Shown: piece after piece, positions 11,412-22,695 of the stretch
How positions within the stretch are numbered: the first letter of the stretch is position 1
How the letters are laid out: every line of letters begins with the position of its first letter
Made by a program: the position numbers and the translations under genes
The notes under the pieces: model-generated
Seen by the model: only the letters and a program-made list of their open reading frames with translations
Told to the model about the DNA's origin: nothing
The model's database searches: none
Origin: Tigriopus japonicus
Taxonomy: Eukaryota > Arthropoda > Copepoda > Harpacticoida > Harpacticidae
DNA length: 64,000 nucleotides
Direction: 5' to 3'
Assembly: GCA_010645155.1 (NCBI GenBank)
Contig: CM021317.1
Coordinates: 1,045,330 to 1,109,329 of the forward strand

Positions 11412-12144
11412 ATGAAAAGCATAAAAAGGTTGCAAATACTTTTCACCTTTTTTGCTTTGGCAATACTCTTGTATTTGCCTTTGATGGCTGTCATCCAATC
11501 CAATAACACAACCAAATTCATAACTCAGTCAACTTGGGCCGATATCGACATCCCTGAACCATTAGTCAATGATGGAACATATAACCTCCTGAAGCCCGAA
11601 TGGGCCCTTGTAGGCAGCGATCCCAAGACCTATAAGGGCCCCATTGTTGAAGGCTGGCCTCCAGGGAAAACCCGCGATATGAACAAGATCTTGGTCAAGG
11701 ATTACGTTGTTGACCATTGCCAAGAACAGGACTTGAGTGGCGTGAAGCTCCTTGTAGCCGTGAAATCCGTTTCCAATCGCTTTGAGACCCGTGATACCAC
11801 CAGAGAGACGTGGGCCTCATTCCAATACGACCATCCAGATGTGAAAGTCCTGTTTTTCATAGGACAGCCCACTACCCCTTCATTGATGAATCGATTGAAG
11901 GCTGAGATGCAAGTACATTGTGATTTGGTGATGGTTCACGGCGTCGACTCCTATGACAATCGAACAATTAAGGCCGTGTCTCTCCTGAGATACATCAACG
12001 ATCATCAACTGGGGCTAAATCCAGATGTGACCATGGTGATGGACGATGATGCGTACTTGAATCTGCCTCGTTTGCATCATTTGATCTCACATAAGCTATT
12101 GGCTACATCGGTCGATAATTTTCTGACAGGATATGTTTACGATG
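11412..12144 (+). CDS. GT31 beta-1,3-glycosyltransferase-like gene 1, coding exon 1
   Basis: This encodes residues 1-245 of a predicted type II Golgi membrane enzyme of the GT31 family, which transfers galactose or N-acetylglucosamine from UDP-sugars onto glycans. The exact substrate is unknown. Visible features: a membrane anchor at residues 7-27, N-glycosylation sites at 31-32 and 183, the family motif RETW at 131-134, and the metal/UDP-binding DDD at 211-213. The exon ends in phase 1 at a good donor, GATG|GTAAGT. No plus-strand partner follows within the expected distance. The matching exon 2 is on the opposite strand at 17486-17865, inside a transposon-bounded inversion. Read through, the donor leads only to a short unrelated tail. 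The middle of the exon is almost identical to gene 2. Confidence 0.9.
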
Positions 12145-13108
12145 GTAAGTGCAGTTTGCCTTTTATGTGGTCCCTTTCTACGTACGCCTTTTAGTCACCC
12201 ACTTATAGGTACTACCCACATAGTCTATACGCTCAGAAATGGGTAAAATTTTAAAGATGTGAAGCACACTTGCCAAGGTTAGTCGCTTGATCAACTTTTA
12301 CTAAATATCCCGTTCACACCGGGATAAACAGGATAAATGGGAAAATTGGCAGGATAACCGAATTTGTGGTGAAAATATGATCGCTAGCGTATTCTTATCA
12401 ATGGCGCAGTTGTGTAAATGAAATTTTTACTCTTCCATTTTTTCTACTTCTTCCAAAATTTTTAAAGTCGTTGCATATTTGAGGCAAAATTCATTCTTCG
12501 ATATTTTATCTCACTGGAACAATGATTTTTGCACTTTTTAAAAAATTATACACTATAAAGTCTGTTGCTTACGGTTTATGATTTAGGTCGGAATGAGTGG
12601 TTAATTTAGTCAGAGATCTGAGAGGATTTATTACAGTTGTAACAATATGTATTTAGTTTATCAGCTATTTCAAGTTATGAAGTAAGACTTACAAAGATGT
12701 GGCAGATAGGAAAAAATCAGTTCCAACTACAATTAATGAGAAAATGAGAAAAAACCGAGTTCGTTACATAATTTCTCAAAATAATTACGTTAATAAAAAA
12801 AACTTAAAACGGCCTACAATCCTCGGAGACCACGTAAATATGGTGACAAAATAATTTTCGTTTGTTTCTCTTTTTGCAACTTTGGCCAAAATTTAAAGCC
12901 AAACTGAGTATCCCACACAATAACAAGATATTTTTTGTTCTCTTGAAGTTTTTTGAACCAAAACAATCTCAATATTACATTTGAGACATGATATACCGTA
13001 TATAGTGCTCGTCATAAAATGACTCCAACTTTGACAGCATAAAATCGCGACTCGTCTTTTGGAATTTCAAGAACAAGAATGTCGACAAAAGAGAAAACAA
13101 CGAAATAA
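12145..13108. other. gene 1 intron side, up to the inversion boundary
   Basis: AT-rich sequence follows the exon 1 donor. I recognise no gene. It is unlike the start of the gene 2 intron, although the adjoining exons are very similar. Confidence 0.5.
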
Positions 13109-13129
13109 CTAGGGGCAGGAACTTAAGAC
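13109..13129 (+). mobile_element. orphan terminus of hAT family X
   Basis: The sequence TAGGGGCAGGAACTTAAGAC is the terminal inverted repeat of family X, known from 6385 (minus) and about 19007 (plus). Here it is cut off after 20 bases by the 1.1-kb transposon. Nothing of family X follows on the other side of that transposon. The continuation (ACTTAAGACGCATAAAA on the minus strand) is found next to the other copy, at 24414-24398. Its last nine bases are one half of a target duplication. Confidence 0.75.
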
Positions 13130-14242
13130 TCTAGCCTATTTTTTGCATACTCGGGAAAGTGAAATAGCCGCTAGAGGCGCGGCAATCGCGCGACTCATTT
13201 CAGCGCCATCTAGCGGGAAAAGTTCGACCTAGATTTCCACAAAGGACCTGTGTTTCGAAGTTTTGTCTTTAGCGATCGACTCCCAAATTGAATTTCAACC
13301 ATGAAAAAGGGCTGGAAAGATGGGAATAGTTTAGAAAGACGAGTATTTAATTGATGTGTGTAGTACGTTATTGTTATGCTTCAGAATATGAGATAGCTGT
13401 TGTATCGCAATATATTGTATGCAAATGAGACATGTATTCAGCTGTACGGCTGGTCTAATTTACATGTTTGCACAAATGATAATAGAATATAGGAAAGCAA
13501 TAAAGAATAAAGGAAAGTGTGTTAAATTCTTAACCTTGTGACTAAACTTCATTTGAAGTGGAGGTTCAAAGGATTTCCTGGTTGTCATTCCTGTTTCAGG
13601 TTTTCACTTGCTTCTTCAAAGCCCAAGTCACCGTGATCATTGTACTGGACTATGTTATACAGTAATTAAGTAATAAGTCGAATCTGATAGAACGTGATGG
13701 AAAAGAACGGAAAGAATGTATGAACAGAAACGAGTTATCAAAGAGGAAGCAGGAAAGCGAACTTGATTCAAATCATCAAGCTTTTCCCTCTTGTCATTAG
13801 GTTTGTGAGCTATTCACAAGAATAAAGAAAACATAAGATTACAAGATGAAATTAATGATCAAATAAGCTTTGAAGAGTGTGTCCATCTGTTCCTTCATGG
13901 TGACTACTGATGGATTTGAGTTCGTATTTTGCAATACTTTTGCCATCTTGGTCCTTAAGGGTCAAAAAGCTTGACCACTGCTAAACTTCTCAAACAGCAA
14001 GATACCTAATCTCCAAGTAAAATGTGGCAACACTCCCAACTCGGAACCCATCACTAATGGTGACCCACCTTTCGAAACGTCTTTGGATGAATCGGATCTG
14101 ACTCTCCGACTGAAGACCGGACGGAAGGAAGGAGTACAAATAGTTTGAATTTTTATCACTAGATGGTGCTAGAACGAGTCGCGCGATTGCCGCGCCTCTA
14201 GCGGCAGTTTCACTTTCCGAAGTATGCAAAAAAAAGGCTAGA
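13130..14242 (+). mobile_element. 1.1-kb non-autonomous DNA transposon, copy 1 (inversion endpoint)
   Basis: The ends are TCTAGCC and GGCTAGA, with inverted repeats of about 90 bp that include GCCGCTAGAGGCGCGGCAAT. No coding capacity is visible. Copy 2 at 24415-25525 is nearly identical and in the opposite orientation. The 9 bp at the left (ACTTAAGAC, 13121-13129) do not match the 9 bp at the right (CACCATCAT, 14243-14251). Each matches, in complement, one flank of copy 2 instead. The element therefore carries flanks from two different insertions. The 9-bp duplication is typical of Mutator-like elements, but the superfamily is not proven. Confidence 0.85.
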
Positions 14243-14251
14243 CACCATCAT

Positions 14252-15256
14252 TTATTAGAAATCCCAGATGATCCAATGTTCTACACACAATCATAGATTT
14301 CTCAACCACTGGATGTTGGACGACCGACCGCTTGGAGGGCAAAGCATTAAAAATTTTAGCATAAAAGGCACAATATTGTATGAGTAACTCTTTTTAGTCC
14401 ATGAATAAGTTTATTTGCTGCTTTTTGGTGTCATTTGCATTTTATTTTACATTTTAAGCATCTTTTTGCAACGTTTCATATCAGTAAAGCCAAAGTCAGT
14501 GACTAAATTTTTCGCCTATCCCTTGTTATCATCTATACATTTTAATATTTCCCCAAACGCTAGCTAGAATAAACTTCATTTTCTGAAAATTGGCCAAAAT
14601 ATTTAAAAGATATTTAAGATTCATGCCTTACTTAATAAAATACAAGTCAAAGCTTTTATCCTGGTGGGCATACTTACAATTTCGCACAACCATGTTATAC
14701 CACTTTCAAAGGCAGATACAGTCAAAATAGAAGGGGAGACCACAGGTCAGACGATAAAGTATGTGGGCTAGGTAAGGTTGAAAAGGGTGTTGGTGATGAG
14801 GTGTTGACACCTACAATGTTTCATATTTTTGAAAAATATGAAAACTCTTCTAAATAACCCTTTCATAGTCAGTGTTAAGGTTGATGTTGACACTGATGTC
14901 AGTGTTAGTGTTGACAATGACAATATGGCCAGTATTGATCAATGTCGGCAATGATGCAAAAATGCCGGTGTCACCCATCCCTAACGAGGGGGCGCCATGG
15001 AGAGGGCTGGATCTTGATAGAAGAATCTTCAAGTCCTTAGGATTTGGCCCACAGGGCTCAAAGGTTATCATACGGCTTAACCTCATAAGTTTAAGAAGGC
15101 CCCCATAGTGCTAGGGCTTAGGTCCTCATAATAAGTTGGGGCTCCGCAGAGTTACGGGACAACATTGCGAGGGCTTACTTCCCCACATGGTTAGGTCCCT
15201 GCAGAGTTAGGGCTTAGGGCCCCACAGGGTTAGGGACGGGCAAGGCTTGGGCTTCA
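14252..15256. other. no gene; low-complexity repeats
   Basis: No coding gene is seen. Around 14865-14945 there are GTTGAC/GTGTTA-type simple repeats. Around 15105-15240 there are degenerate GGGCTTAGG...CCCCACAGGGTTA units of roughly 25-50 bp. Confidence 0.5.
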
Positions 15257-16326
15257 TGCATTTCTAGTCACCCTAACATCTTCATTTTCCCGCTTTGCTC
15301 GTTTACCTCCATCAGACATTTTACATATACAGGGTGCGTATGGTATTTGTTGATCAACTTTGGTGGTGTTTTTTGGAATATCTGTTAGAGCTATAGGTTT
15401 GAAATTTTGACAGCTCAAAGATGAGTCATATGTGAGTGTGTGGACGAAAAATGGCATCAAAAGAATAATTTAAAGTTCCAATTTGGAGGAAAAGACAAAA
15501 GGTCTTGTTAGAACTTCGCACCGGAAAGTACAATAAACAAAGTCTGGCTGTAGGACAGTTATGGCGATTTCGTTGGACCGGACTTAATTTTGACCTCCTA
15601 ACTCTTCGAATCTCAATCCGTTGGATTTTTTCATATTGGGCGTGGTTAAAAGACATACCAACCGAACTCCATGCAACACCTCAGACGAATTGAAGCAAAA
15701 AAACCGCCATGAATTTGCAAACTTGTCCAAGGACTTGGCAGCCAAGGCCTGCTCCCGATTCAGGCCCAGACTGGAAAGAGTTTTCACGAGAAAGGCGGTT
15801 TCTTTGACTAAAATAATAGTATTTTCATTGCTGAATCCAAATATGTGCATATTTCTCGAATCGGACCAAGATTTTTGAAATGGCAGCCTTTTTCCTGCAG
15901 AACTCCTGAAATCAACAAATACCATACGCACCCGGTACTAGTCAGTTCTATTTTACTCTCCGGACAATAAAGTATGTGAAACGCCATTGCCTTTGCCATA
16001 CGTTAACATATGCGTCCGTAGCACGCATGGCGCAATCGGTCTAAGAACCGAACGACTGCACCCGAAGATCCGCCTAACCAAGGCGTTTGATCAACCCGGT
16101 ATTTTTGGGTTCCTTAAAGGACACGCCTTAAAGTCGAAAGGGGTGTTTGATGGTTATATTTGATGCATTTCTAGTCACCCTAACATTTTCATTTTCCCGC
16201 TTTGCTCTTTTACCTCCATCAGACAATTAACATTTTCTTGTCAGTTCAGTTTTACTCTCCGGGCAATGAAGTATGTAAAACGCCATTGTCTTTGCCATTC
16301 GTTAACACACGCGTCCGTAGCACACA
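15257..16326 (+). mobile_element. miniature LTR retrotransposon (TRIM-like)
   Basis: Two direct repeats start TGCATTTCTAGTCACC and end GTAGCACRCA. The left repeat (15257-16027) is interrupted by the MITE at 15330-15935; without it the repeat is about 165 bp. The right repeat is 16164-16326 (163 bp). The internal region is only about 136 bp. It starts directly after the left repeat with TGGCGCAATCGGTC at 16028. That matches a primer-binding site for a serine tRNA whose acceptor ends in GACTGCGCCA, with one or more changes. There is no protein-coding region. I find no matching target duplication, so one end may be altered. Confidence 0.6.
15330..15935. mobile_element. mariner-type MITE inside the left LTR, 606 bp
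   Basis: The ends are CAGGGTGCGTATGGTATTTG at the left and, in complement, CCGGGTGCGTATGGTATTTG at the right. TA lies on both sides (15328-15329 and 15936-15937). It interrupts the left repeat of the miniature LTR element; the right repeat of that element shows the uninterrupted sequence. No transposase is seen. Confidence 0.8.
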
Positions 16327-16355
16327 GACGCCATTTCAAACTTAAATAATATTTA

Positions 16356-16506
16356 TGCACCCACAAATGAAGGGAGTAATGGCCAAGATCCAACATCACT
16401 CATTTCATTTTAATTGACACCCCTCGGGCTAACGCCCTCGGGTCGCCAATAAAATGAAACTCCCCCGGCCGGATTTTGGCCATTACTCCCTTCATTTGCG
16501 GGTGCA
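16356..16506. repeat. inverted repeat with ~35-bp arms
   Basis: The arm starting TGCACCCACAAATGAAGGGA is repeated in complement as TCCCTTCATTTGCGGGTGCA at the right end. It directly follows the miniature LTR element. It is either a small MITE or a hairpin. Confidence 0.6.
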
Positions 16507-16625
16507 CATGGTATTTTGTTGACCAACTCATCCTTCTTGGGACTTCTATTACAATTTTCAACCCTGAAAATCAGTTCAACCTTGGACATTCGTAATATCC
16601 AGCTGGCATGCTTTGCCTGCTCAAT

Positions 16626-16760
16626 ACATAGGATCAATTATTAATCAGTAGATAGCGTGCAAGCTTTAGCCAGTATGATTTGGAAAAGGGGGCGAAATGC
16701 CTTGAATTTGTGAGGAAAATGTCGCCCTCACAACTGTTGAGCGGACACTTAGTGTGACTA
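16626..16760 (-). repeat. dispersed repeat, minus-strand copy (second copy at 53330)
   Basis: The complement of this stretch aligns with 53330-53462, including TGTCCGCTCAAC.GTTGTGAG, GGCGACATTTTCC and AAGCTTGCACGCTATCTA. It has no coding content. The repeat family is not identified. Confidence 0.55.
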
Positions 16761-17485
16761 AACACGCGCACCAAGAACAATTTTTCAAAACTCGTTCTTG
16801 AAGCCACAATATGTATGCACAATATGTATGCCCATATATGTATTGGTTTAACCCTACATAACGCAAAAGCTTAATTTTGTGGTCTTCCTAACAATGACCG
16901 ATTCAAGGTATTGGCAAAAAAGTTCCCCTTTGAGAAATGTTGTACTGTAGAATTCAAATCCAAGGCATGGTCACCTAGTGACGTCTTCGGTGATTTCAAG
17001 AAAGTGACCACTAGCAATAACAAAAAGTGACCCAAAAACAAAACTCTAATCCACATTTGGTTCATCAATTGTACAGTTGACATTTGCCTGGTCACACATT
17101 TCAAATGTTCCCGCACTTTTGCCCGCTCAACAGTTGTCGACCGGAGACACATTATTAGGCTCACACTCCATCTAGTATTTAATAGATCTCAATCCTCAAT
17201 ACCGGCTTTAAGAGCTAGCTCTGTTCGAAAGACATGGTTCATTCAAAGGGCAATAAAGTGATTAGTAGGACAATGAATTGATTTGTAGGGCAAAAAATAA
17301 GTTGAAGTGAAATAATATTTTGGACCTGACCTCTTCAGGCTCGGAGAAAGTCTCAAAAAAGGAGAAGGCGGTCAAAAAAAAAGTACAATAAACTCTTCTC
17401 TTCACCACAAGTTCCAAGTTGTGCCTCAACATTCAAAATATTTAAAAATCACCCACAAAGCTGCCAAACTATTTACAAAATATTT

Positions 17486-17865
17486 CTACTTATCGCCACT
17501 AATTTGACACTCCTTGACAAGTTTGTGAAATATTTTCAGTCTATCATTAGGTGTTTGATAGTGCAATAGCAAGTTGTGGCACGTAATGTCCTCGAGATTT
17601 TTTTTCAAGGGCGAAAATTGAGAGTGTGCCACTCGCGGAAATCCGCAAGCTTCCGCGCAAAATCCGGTGATGAAAACATCGTTGATATGCAGGAATGGAA
17701 GCCTAAAGGCTTGCTTGACAAGACAGGGTAAGGTGATCCGTGGCACAAGATAACCGGAACCACTTAAATGCGGTGGAGTTGTAGTACCGTTGTACATGTA
17801 GGTGGGACACTCAGATGGCAACACAAACTTGTTTGTTGCATTTGGTTTTGGTCGGAGCACGGGAC
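17486..17865 (-). CDS. GT31 beta-1,3-glycosyltransferase-like gene 1, orphan coding exon 2
   Basis: This encodes residues 245-370, the C-terminal part of the catalytic domain. It has a good acceptor (TTTGTTTTGCAG just upstream), starts in the phase that exon 1 requires, and ends with TAG. It contains NDVFITGFCAEACGF, which corresponds to the E/DDVF.TG motif of GT31 enzymes, and six cysteines. Its length, 380 bp, equals gene 2 exon 2. On its own strand I find no exon 1 upstream. The closest exon 1 of the right subtype without a partner is 11412-12144 on the plus strand. Both lie at the borders of a transposon-mediated inversion, so this is read as the displaced half of gene 1. The open frame has no damage. 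Confidence 0.85.
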
Positions 17866-18119
17866 CTGCAAAACAAATAATTCATCTCAGAAGTGAACCT
17901 TCAAAAGGCAGCTAATGCACTTAGTCGAGCCTGGTTATTTATACTACAGTTTGGTATGATCAAACAATTGAGGAGTCAAAAGTCACTCTTTTGCAAAATT
18001 TATCTCTTCAGGTGTTGTATTCTCATGTCTGCTCCCTTCTACATGCTCTTACTCGTACTAGTCACTTTCCATTATGTATATATATCCGTGTCTTAGTACA
18101 GAAAACAACTAGTCATTTA

Positions 18120-18330
18120 CCAACATCTCTCCTGATGCAACCTGGCGCAGTCGGTTCGTGCCGACCTGCGAGCCGACTGTCGTGTGCCTCGACTGCATTT
18201 GGGGGAGTAAGTGGTGCCTTTGGAGGGTGGTGCCTCAACCGAGGGTGGCGGAACCATCGCGTGGCCAGGAGATCTCGTTTCCCGGCGGGTTGATGATGAT
18301 GATCCAAGGCTGCTTGAGAATCGCAAGAGG
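18120..18330 (+). other. possible 5' end of a Mag-like LTR element
   Basis: TGGCGCAGTCGGTT at 18142 matches the serine-tRNA primer-binding site also seen at 59298 (minus). It follows TGATGCAACC, which could be an LTR end. The next 180 bp are markedly GC-rich compared with the surroundings, as in the Mag-like gag region at 23-24 kb. I do not see a second LTR, so this is tentative. Confidence 0.35.
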
Positions 18331-18504
18331 CCATCTTTTACTGACAAAGTCCGAAATATTACGACAAACTTTTGCTCACAATTTTCACAGGATATTTCGC
18401 TCCGTTATTCGTACGGAAAAGCAAATGTTCAAGTTGCGATTAGTGATCATGACTATCTGGTTAAGAAGTTCCCGTAATATTAGATCCGCGATAACATAAA
18501 TGTT

Positions 18505-18998
18505 ACCGAAAATAGACGCTGAGAAAATTGCATTAATGACTAGAGATTAGGCAAAATCTCAGAAGTGGTTTAAATACCGTCAAAGACGATTAACAGCCAG
18601 CCATTTGGGAGAAATTTGTCAAATCACGAAAAAGCGCTACAAGCACAAGTTTTGTGAGTCAATGTTTAAACCGAAGAATCTCGCCGTTCCTGCTATCATT
18701 CATGACCAGACTTACGAGAGTGTGGCAACAAGAAAATTTTCAGAACAGAAACAGACTGGAAAAATCGTGACTAAAGCTGGTTTAATTCTTAATCCAAATC
18801 TACCGTTTTTTGGCTGCCTCACCCAACGGGTTTATTAAAGATAAAGAATCTCCCTTGAATGTCATGTGTCCGTTCAAAATCCGCGAAGAAAAACTCAACC
18901 TCAGCAATCTTGAAGTGGACGAATGTGGAGAAACGAAATTAAGAAAAACACCCAAATTTTCCTTCCAAATTCAAGGACAGCTTTCGATTAGCAAACTT
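18505..18998 (+). pseudogene. YqaJ-type (lambda exonuclease-like) domain fragment
   Basis: Proteins of this family are 5'-3' exonucleases of the PD-(D/E)XK fold. They occur in phages, viruses and many animal mobile elements. Visible motifs in order: WFKYRQRRLTASHLGEI, then a middle part ending AGLILNP.LPF, then AASPNGFIKD (compare SPDG), then a MCPFKIREEKL stretch where the family usually has E/D-x-KCP, and finally FSFQIQGQLSIS (compare YYxQxQGQL). A one-base shift near 18815 separates the two halves. The SPDG aspartate and the EIKCP acidic residue look changed. There is a stop near 18550. The fragment ends abruptly where hAT family X begins. It is most likely a remnant of a mobile element. 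Confidence 0.65.
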
Positions 18999-19960
18999 TA
19001 GCAAACGACAGGAACTTAAGACGAATAAACTTGTTCGTCTTTTTGGCCTTTATTCGTCGCGAAATTTTTTCGTCTAATTTGGATTTTATTCGTCTTTTTT
19101 CGTCTAATTGGCCAAAAAATTGGATTTTCTTAGATTTCAAGCGCTTGTAACGTTTTTTTTTCAATTTTCCAAGCAAATAAAAACTTCAAGGAAATTTCAA
19201 CCCCTCCAATCATTGCCAATGTAATAATTTGATTGTCAGTTGCGGTTTTGCACAAACAAAATACAATCCACACTTATAAATTAACTTGTACTCGTACAAT
19301 TGCTCGACAGACACAGAAAGAAAAGAATGCTATTGGGTTGAAAAGGCCATCAGAACAATTATTGGATTTGCAAATCTTATTTTAAGTATAGCTGTACCAA
19401 AAACGTTCCTTTAAAAAGGCATTTTAACTCTTGGTTTTTATTTGACATATGTACTACTGGCTAATTCTTGCTCGTTAGGTACTTCCTTTTTCTAATTTTT
19501 TTAGATTTCGCCGTTTTTGACAATCAGATCGGTTCAGACAGATTCCTTATCAATAGAGACATAAATAACGTCTATTTTGTGACAGCAGCTTTAAACGTCT
19601 TTTTTCGTCTGGACGGGCATTTAATTCTTCTTCTTTCTTATACGATAGGTTCATTCGCCTTTTTGGGAAATTAATTCGATTTTTTCCATTTTGCAAGTAT
19701 TTTTTTTCTTTTTTTTTCGTCTGTTGGGAACTTTTTGATCTAGGATATATCTGTTTATTTCCAAATATACAACACACAGGGTGACCTTCCCCCTCTCTAT
19801 TTCTTTGGGCAGATGGTCGACGAATACATAATAACTGCGGCAAGTTGTAACGACACTTAGGTCCTTGGATGGAGCTTGAATCGGAGGCGCTTGGACTGCC
19901 TCAACTTCCTCTCTGTTGGCTCCAATATTTGCTTCTCACGCTCTGTCGCTTCCTCCTCTA

Positions 19961-20788
19961 TCACAGCCTCATTTTCCTTCTCTCCGTCCTCTTCGGGCGG
20001 TGGGGCTGGTTGGTGGGCCTTAATTGGCCGAAGGAATTTCCTATTCCTCCATAGGCACCTGCCAGATGGGAGTTTGACTCTGTAGTCCCGCGAGCGACCT
20101 CTCTGGACCACCAGGTCAATCCTGTCCCAGAGCTTGCTTTGGTAGCTCTGGATGCGTGGATGCGTACCTTGGTTCCAACAGGGAGTGGAGGGAGCTCTCT
20201 GGAAGCCTTGTTGTAGCTCTTGGTCTTCCTGGCCCTGACCTCGGCCATTTTACTGTCATGGTCCTCCATGGCCACCAACCACTTCTTGTCAAAGGCCTTG
20301 TGGTGGCATGGCACGTGCAAGCGTATTGGGTGCCCAAACACGATCTTGGCTGGAGACTTCCCCCCTTCCCTTGGGGTGTTCCGCAGCTCAAGCATGCCTT
20401 TCCGGAAGGTCTTGTTGACTTTGCCACCTGTCTTTAGGAGCAGGGCTTTGACTTGCTTCACGGTAACCTCTGCTTGCCCATTTGACTGGGCGTATCCTGC
20501 TGTTGACAAGCGATGTCTGACTTTCCACTGATGCAGAAAGTCTTGGGTCTCTTGGGCGGTGAATTGTAACCCGCCATCTGACTGGAGTCTCACTGGGACC
20601 CCTGACTTGCAAAACATCTCTCTCAGGCAGGTGATGAGGGTGTTGGCAGTGGGCGCCTGTCTGAACTGGTACACTTCAGGCCAGCCAGAGTATCTGTCGG
20701 CCAAAACAAGGAAGTGGGTGCCGGATGCCTCGCAAAAATCGGTAGCAATCTCCTCAAACACTGGGGTGGGCATGGGGTCCCTCATCAT
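19961..20788 (-). pseudogene. integrase core of the Mag-like element
   Basis: The integrase would insert retroelement cDNA into the chromosome. The catalytic triad is visible: ATDF (first Asp), LQSDGG (second Asp) and NGQAEV (Glu), with the typical FLVLADRYSGWPEVYQF between. About 275 residues remain open. The N-terminal zinc-binding H2C2 part is absent, removed with RNase H by an internal deletion. The C-terminal 60 residues have a proline- and lysine-rich tail. No partner for processing is intact, so I treat it as non-functional. Confidence 0.85.
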
Positions 20789-20799
20789 GGGCTCCTGGG

Positions 20800-21423
20800 C
20801 CTGGCTTGGTAGGAGCTGGCACTGAACGTTGTGAGCAGCTGGCTCTCCTCATCCAAAGGGACCTGGAAGTACCTGTGCTTGGCATCACACATTGTGAAGT
20901 ACCTGGCTGATAGGGGATTGAGGAGACCGCCTGCTTCGGTGTAGTCATGGGGTGGACTGGCCACTTGACGTATAAGTTGAGCCTTCGCAAGTCCACGCAG
21001 AGCCGGCACTTGCCACTCTTCTTCATCACAAAGGTGGCAGGGTGGAGCCAAGGGGTGTCCTCTGTGACCTCCTCAATGATATCCTTGTGCTTGAGGTCCT
21101 CAATGGTATTCTTGGCCTCCTCTTTTATTGGAATGGGTATGGGCCTGGGTCCATTCACATGGAACGGCTGCACATCCTTGGTCAGCTCAATGTGGATGGG
21201 TTCGCCCTTCATTGGTTTGAGCGTTGATTCACAGTTGAACACGTCCTCAAATTCCTCCAAAAGTTCATTCCTCTTTCGCTTGAGGATCTTGGGATCATGT
21301 CCTGTCTGCTGCTTCTCAGTGTCCAGCACAGTGCAGGGCCTGATCTGCTTGGGGAACTTGCCAGGGACCAAGCAGAGAGCTTTGCAACACTGCAAGTTGA
21401 TGAGCGTTACATTGTACTCATTG
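20800..21423 (-). pseudogene. truncated reverse transcriptase of the Mag-like element
   Basis: The N-terminal half of the RT domain is present: a linker with an acidic FEDVF segment, PRPIPIPI, a MKKSGKCRLCVDLRRLN region, and motif A (DAKHRYFQVPLDEES) in a shifted frame. The sequence then joins integrase. The YxDD active-site motif and RNase H are missing. The upstream end is cut at 21424 by a hAT insertion. Two frame changes are needed to read it. It cannot be catalytic. Confidence 0.8.
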
Positions 21424-21431
21424 GTAATGAC

Positions 21432-22687
21432 TAGGGACGGGCAAATATGGTAAAAATATTTTTGGTAACATAAACCCATTTTTCCGCACTTTTGCACTTT
21501 TTATTTACGTTTTTGGCCAAAATTGACAAATTGTTAAGAAAATGTAGTGGCTTTTGAAAGAATTTTTAGTTTCAAGATCAAATTTTGAACTAGTCGAAAA
21601 AGCTTGCATTTGCAATCAACCATTCTTAGCACCTTGAAGAAATATGTGCATTTCAGACGCAAACCTCACACTTTATTCACCATCTTGCTTTAACTATAAC
21701 ATCCTGTTTACTAAACTAAAGATTAGACTAAAGAATCTCATTGCATGCAACCAACAAATAGCAAACCTAAAGAAACTCATGTTATGGTAATGGAAGGATC
21801 TACTAACAATATAGATTGCAGAATTAGGTTTGTTGCCTACAAAGATCGCTATTTCTAAAAAGGGCCGTCCGTTATAAACTTAAAATCATCAAGCTAAGGA
21901 TACATCAATGTAGCAGTACACATTGTTACATTGACTCGAAGATATTACTTTTAAGTTCCAAAAGTATTTGAGAACAGTTTTGATGTGATGAGACAGTGAA
22001 TGCCACATTTGAAATTGAGTTCTGGTAATTAGGCCATGGGTCAAATATTGAAGTAATGCCACTAAAAACATGCTTAAAACACATTTATGACTATTTTCTT
22101 TGATCTAATTGTTAGGCACACTTGGGTATTTTTCTGTTCAATTTTGAATGTCTATTTTTGAAGGACAAAATTGGAGTGATGTAAAGCCATATAAAACAAT
22201 TGCTAAATTTATTTCGACAATATTTTAGGTACATACATCCACGAGACTACCTTAGGAATGAAAAATTCAGAAGAATGTTGACTAGAGTATTTTTCATGAC
22301 TCTACATCCTTTTTGCTAGTGACCTAATTAATAGAACTCTATTACTTGTGCGGCATTGTCTCTTCACCTCAAACTAGTCTCAAATGTCTTTAGAACTTGT
22401 AAATGACTTCTCCTGCTCAATTTGGAGCCGTGGGTACTCCATGAATGACGTTTTAAGTCCAAATGCAAGTTATTTGCTCTTTTTTACATTTATTTGCACT
22501 TTTTTGACATTTATTTGCTCTTTTTTGACACTTATTTGCTCTTTTTTCGACATCTATTTGCTCTTTTTTGACATTTATTTGCACTTTCAACATTTTTCTG
22601 CACTTTGTTTTGCACTTTTGGGCACATTTTTTTGCAACTTTTGGTAACTAAAAGGGTAAGATTATTTGCACTTTCTGCCCGTCCCTA
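21432..22687. mobile_element. hAT non-autonomous element, 1256 bp
   Basis: The ends are TAGGGACGGGCAAA and, in complement, TAGGGACGGGCAGA. An exact 8-bp duplication, GTAATGAC, is at 21424-21431 and 22688-22695, placed inside the protease-RT region of the Mag-like element. The right part has TTTGCACTTTT and TTTGACATTTA repeats like those in the elements at 6523 and 9238. No transposase domain is visible. Confidence 0.9.
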
Positions 22688-22695
22688 GTAATGAC

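Noticed and set aside
16028..16100. Possible tRNA gene (GGCGCAATCGGT...)
   Set aside because: No cloverleaf could be drawn. The position exactly after an LTR end explains it better as a primer-binding site.
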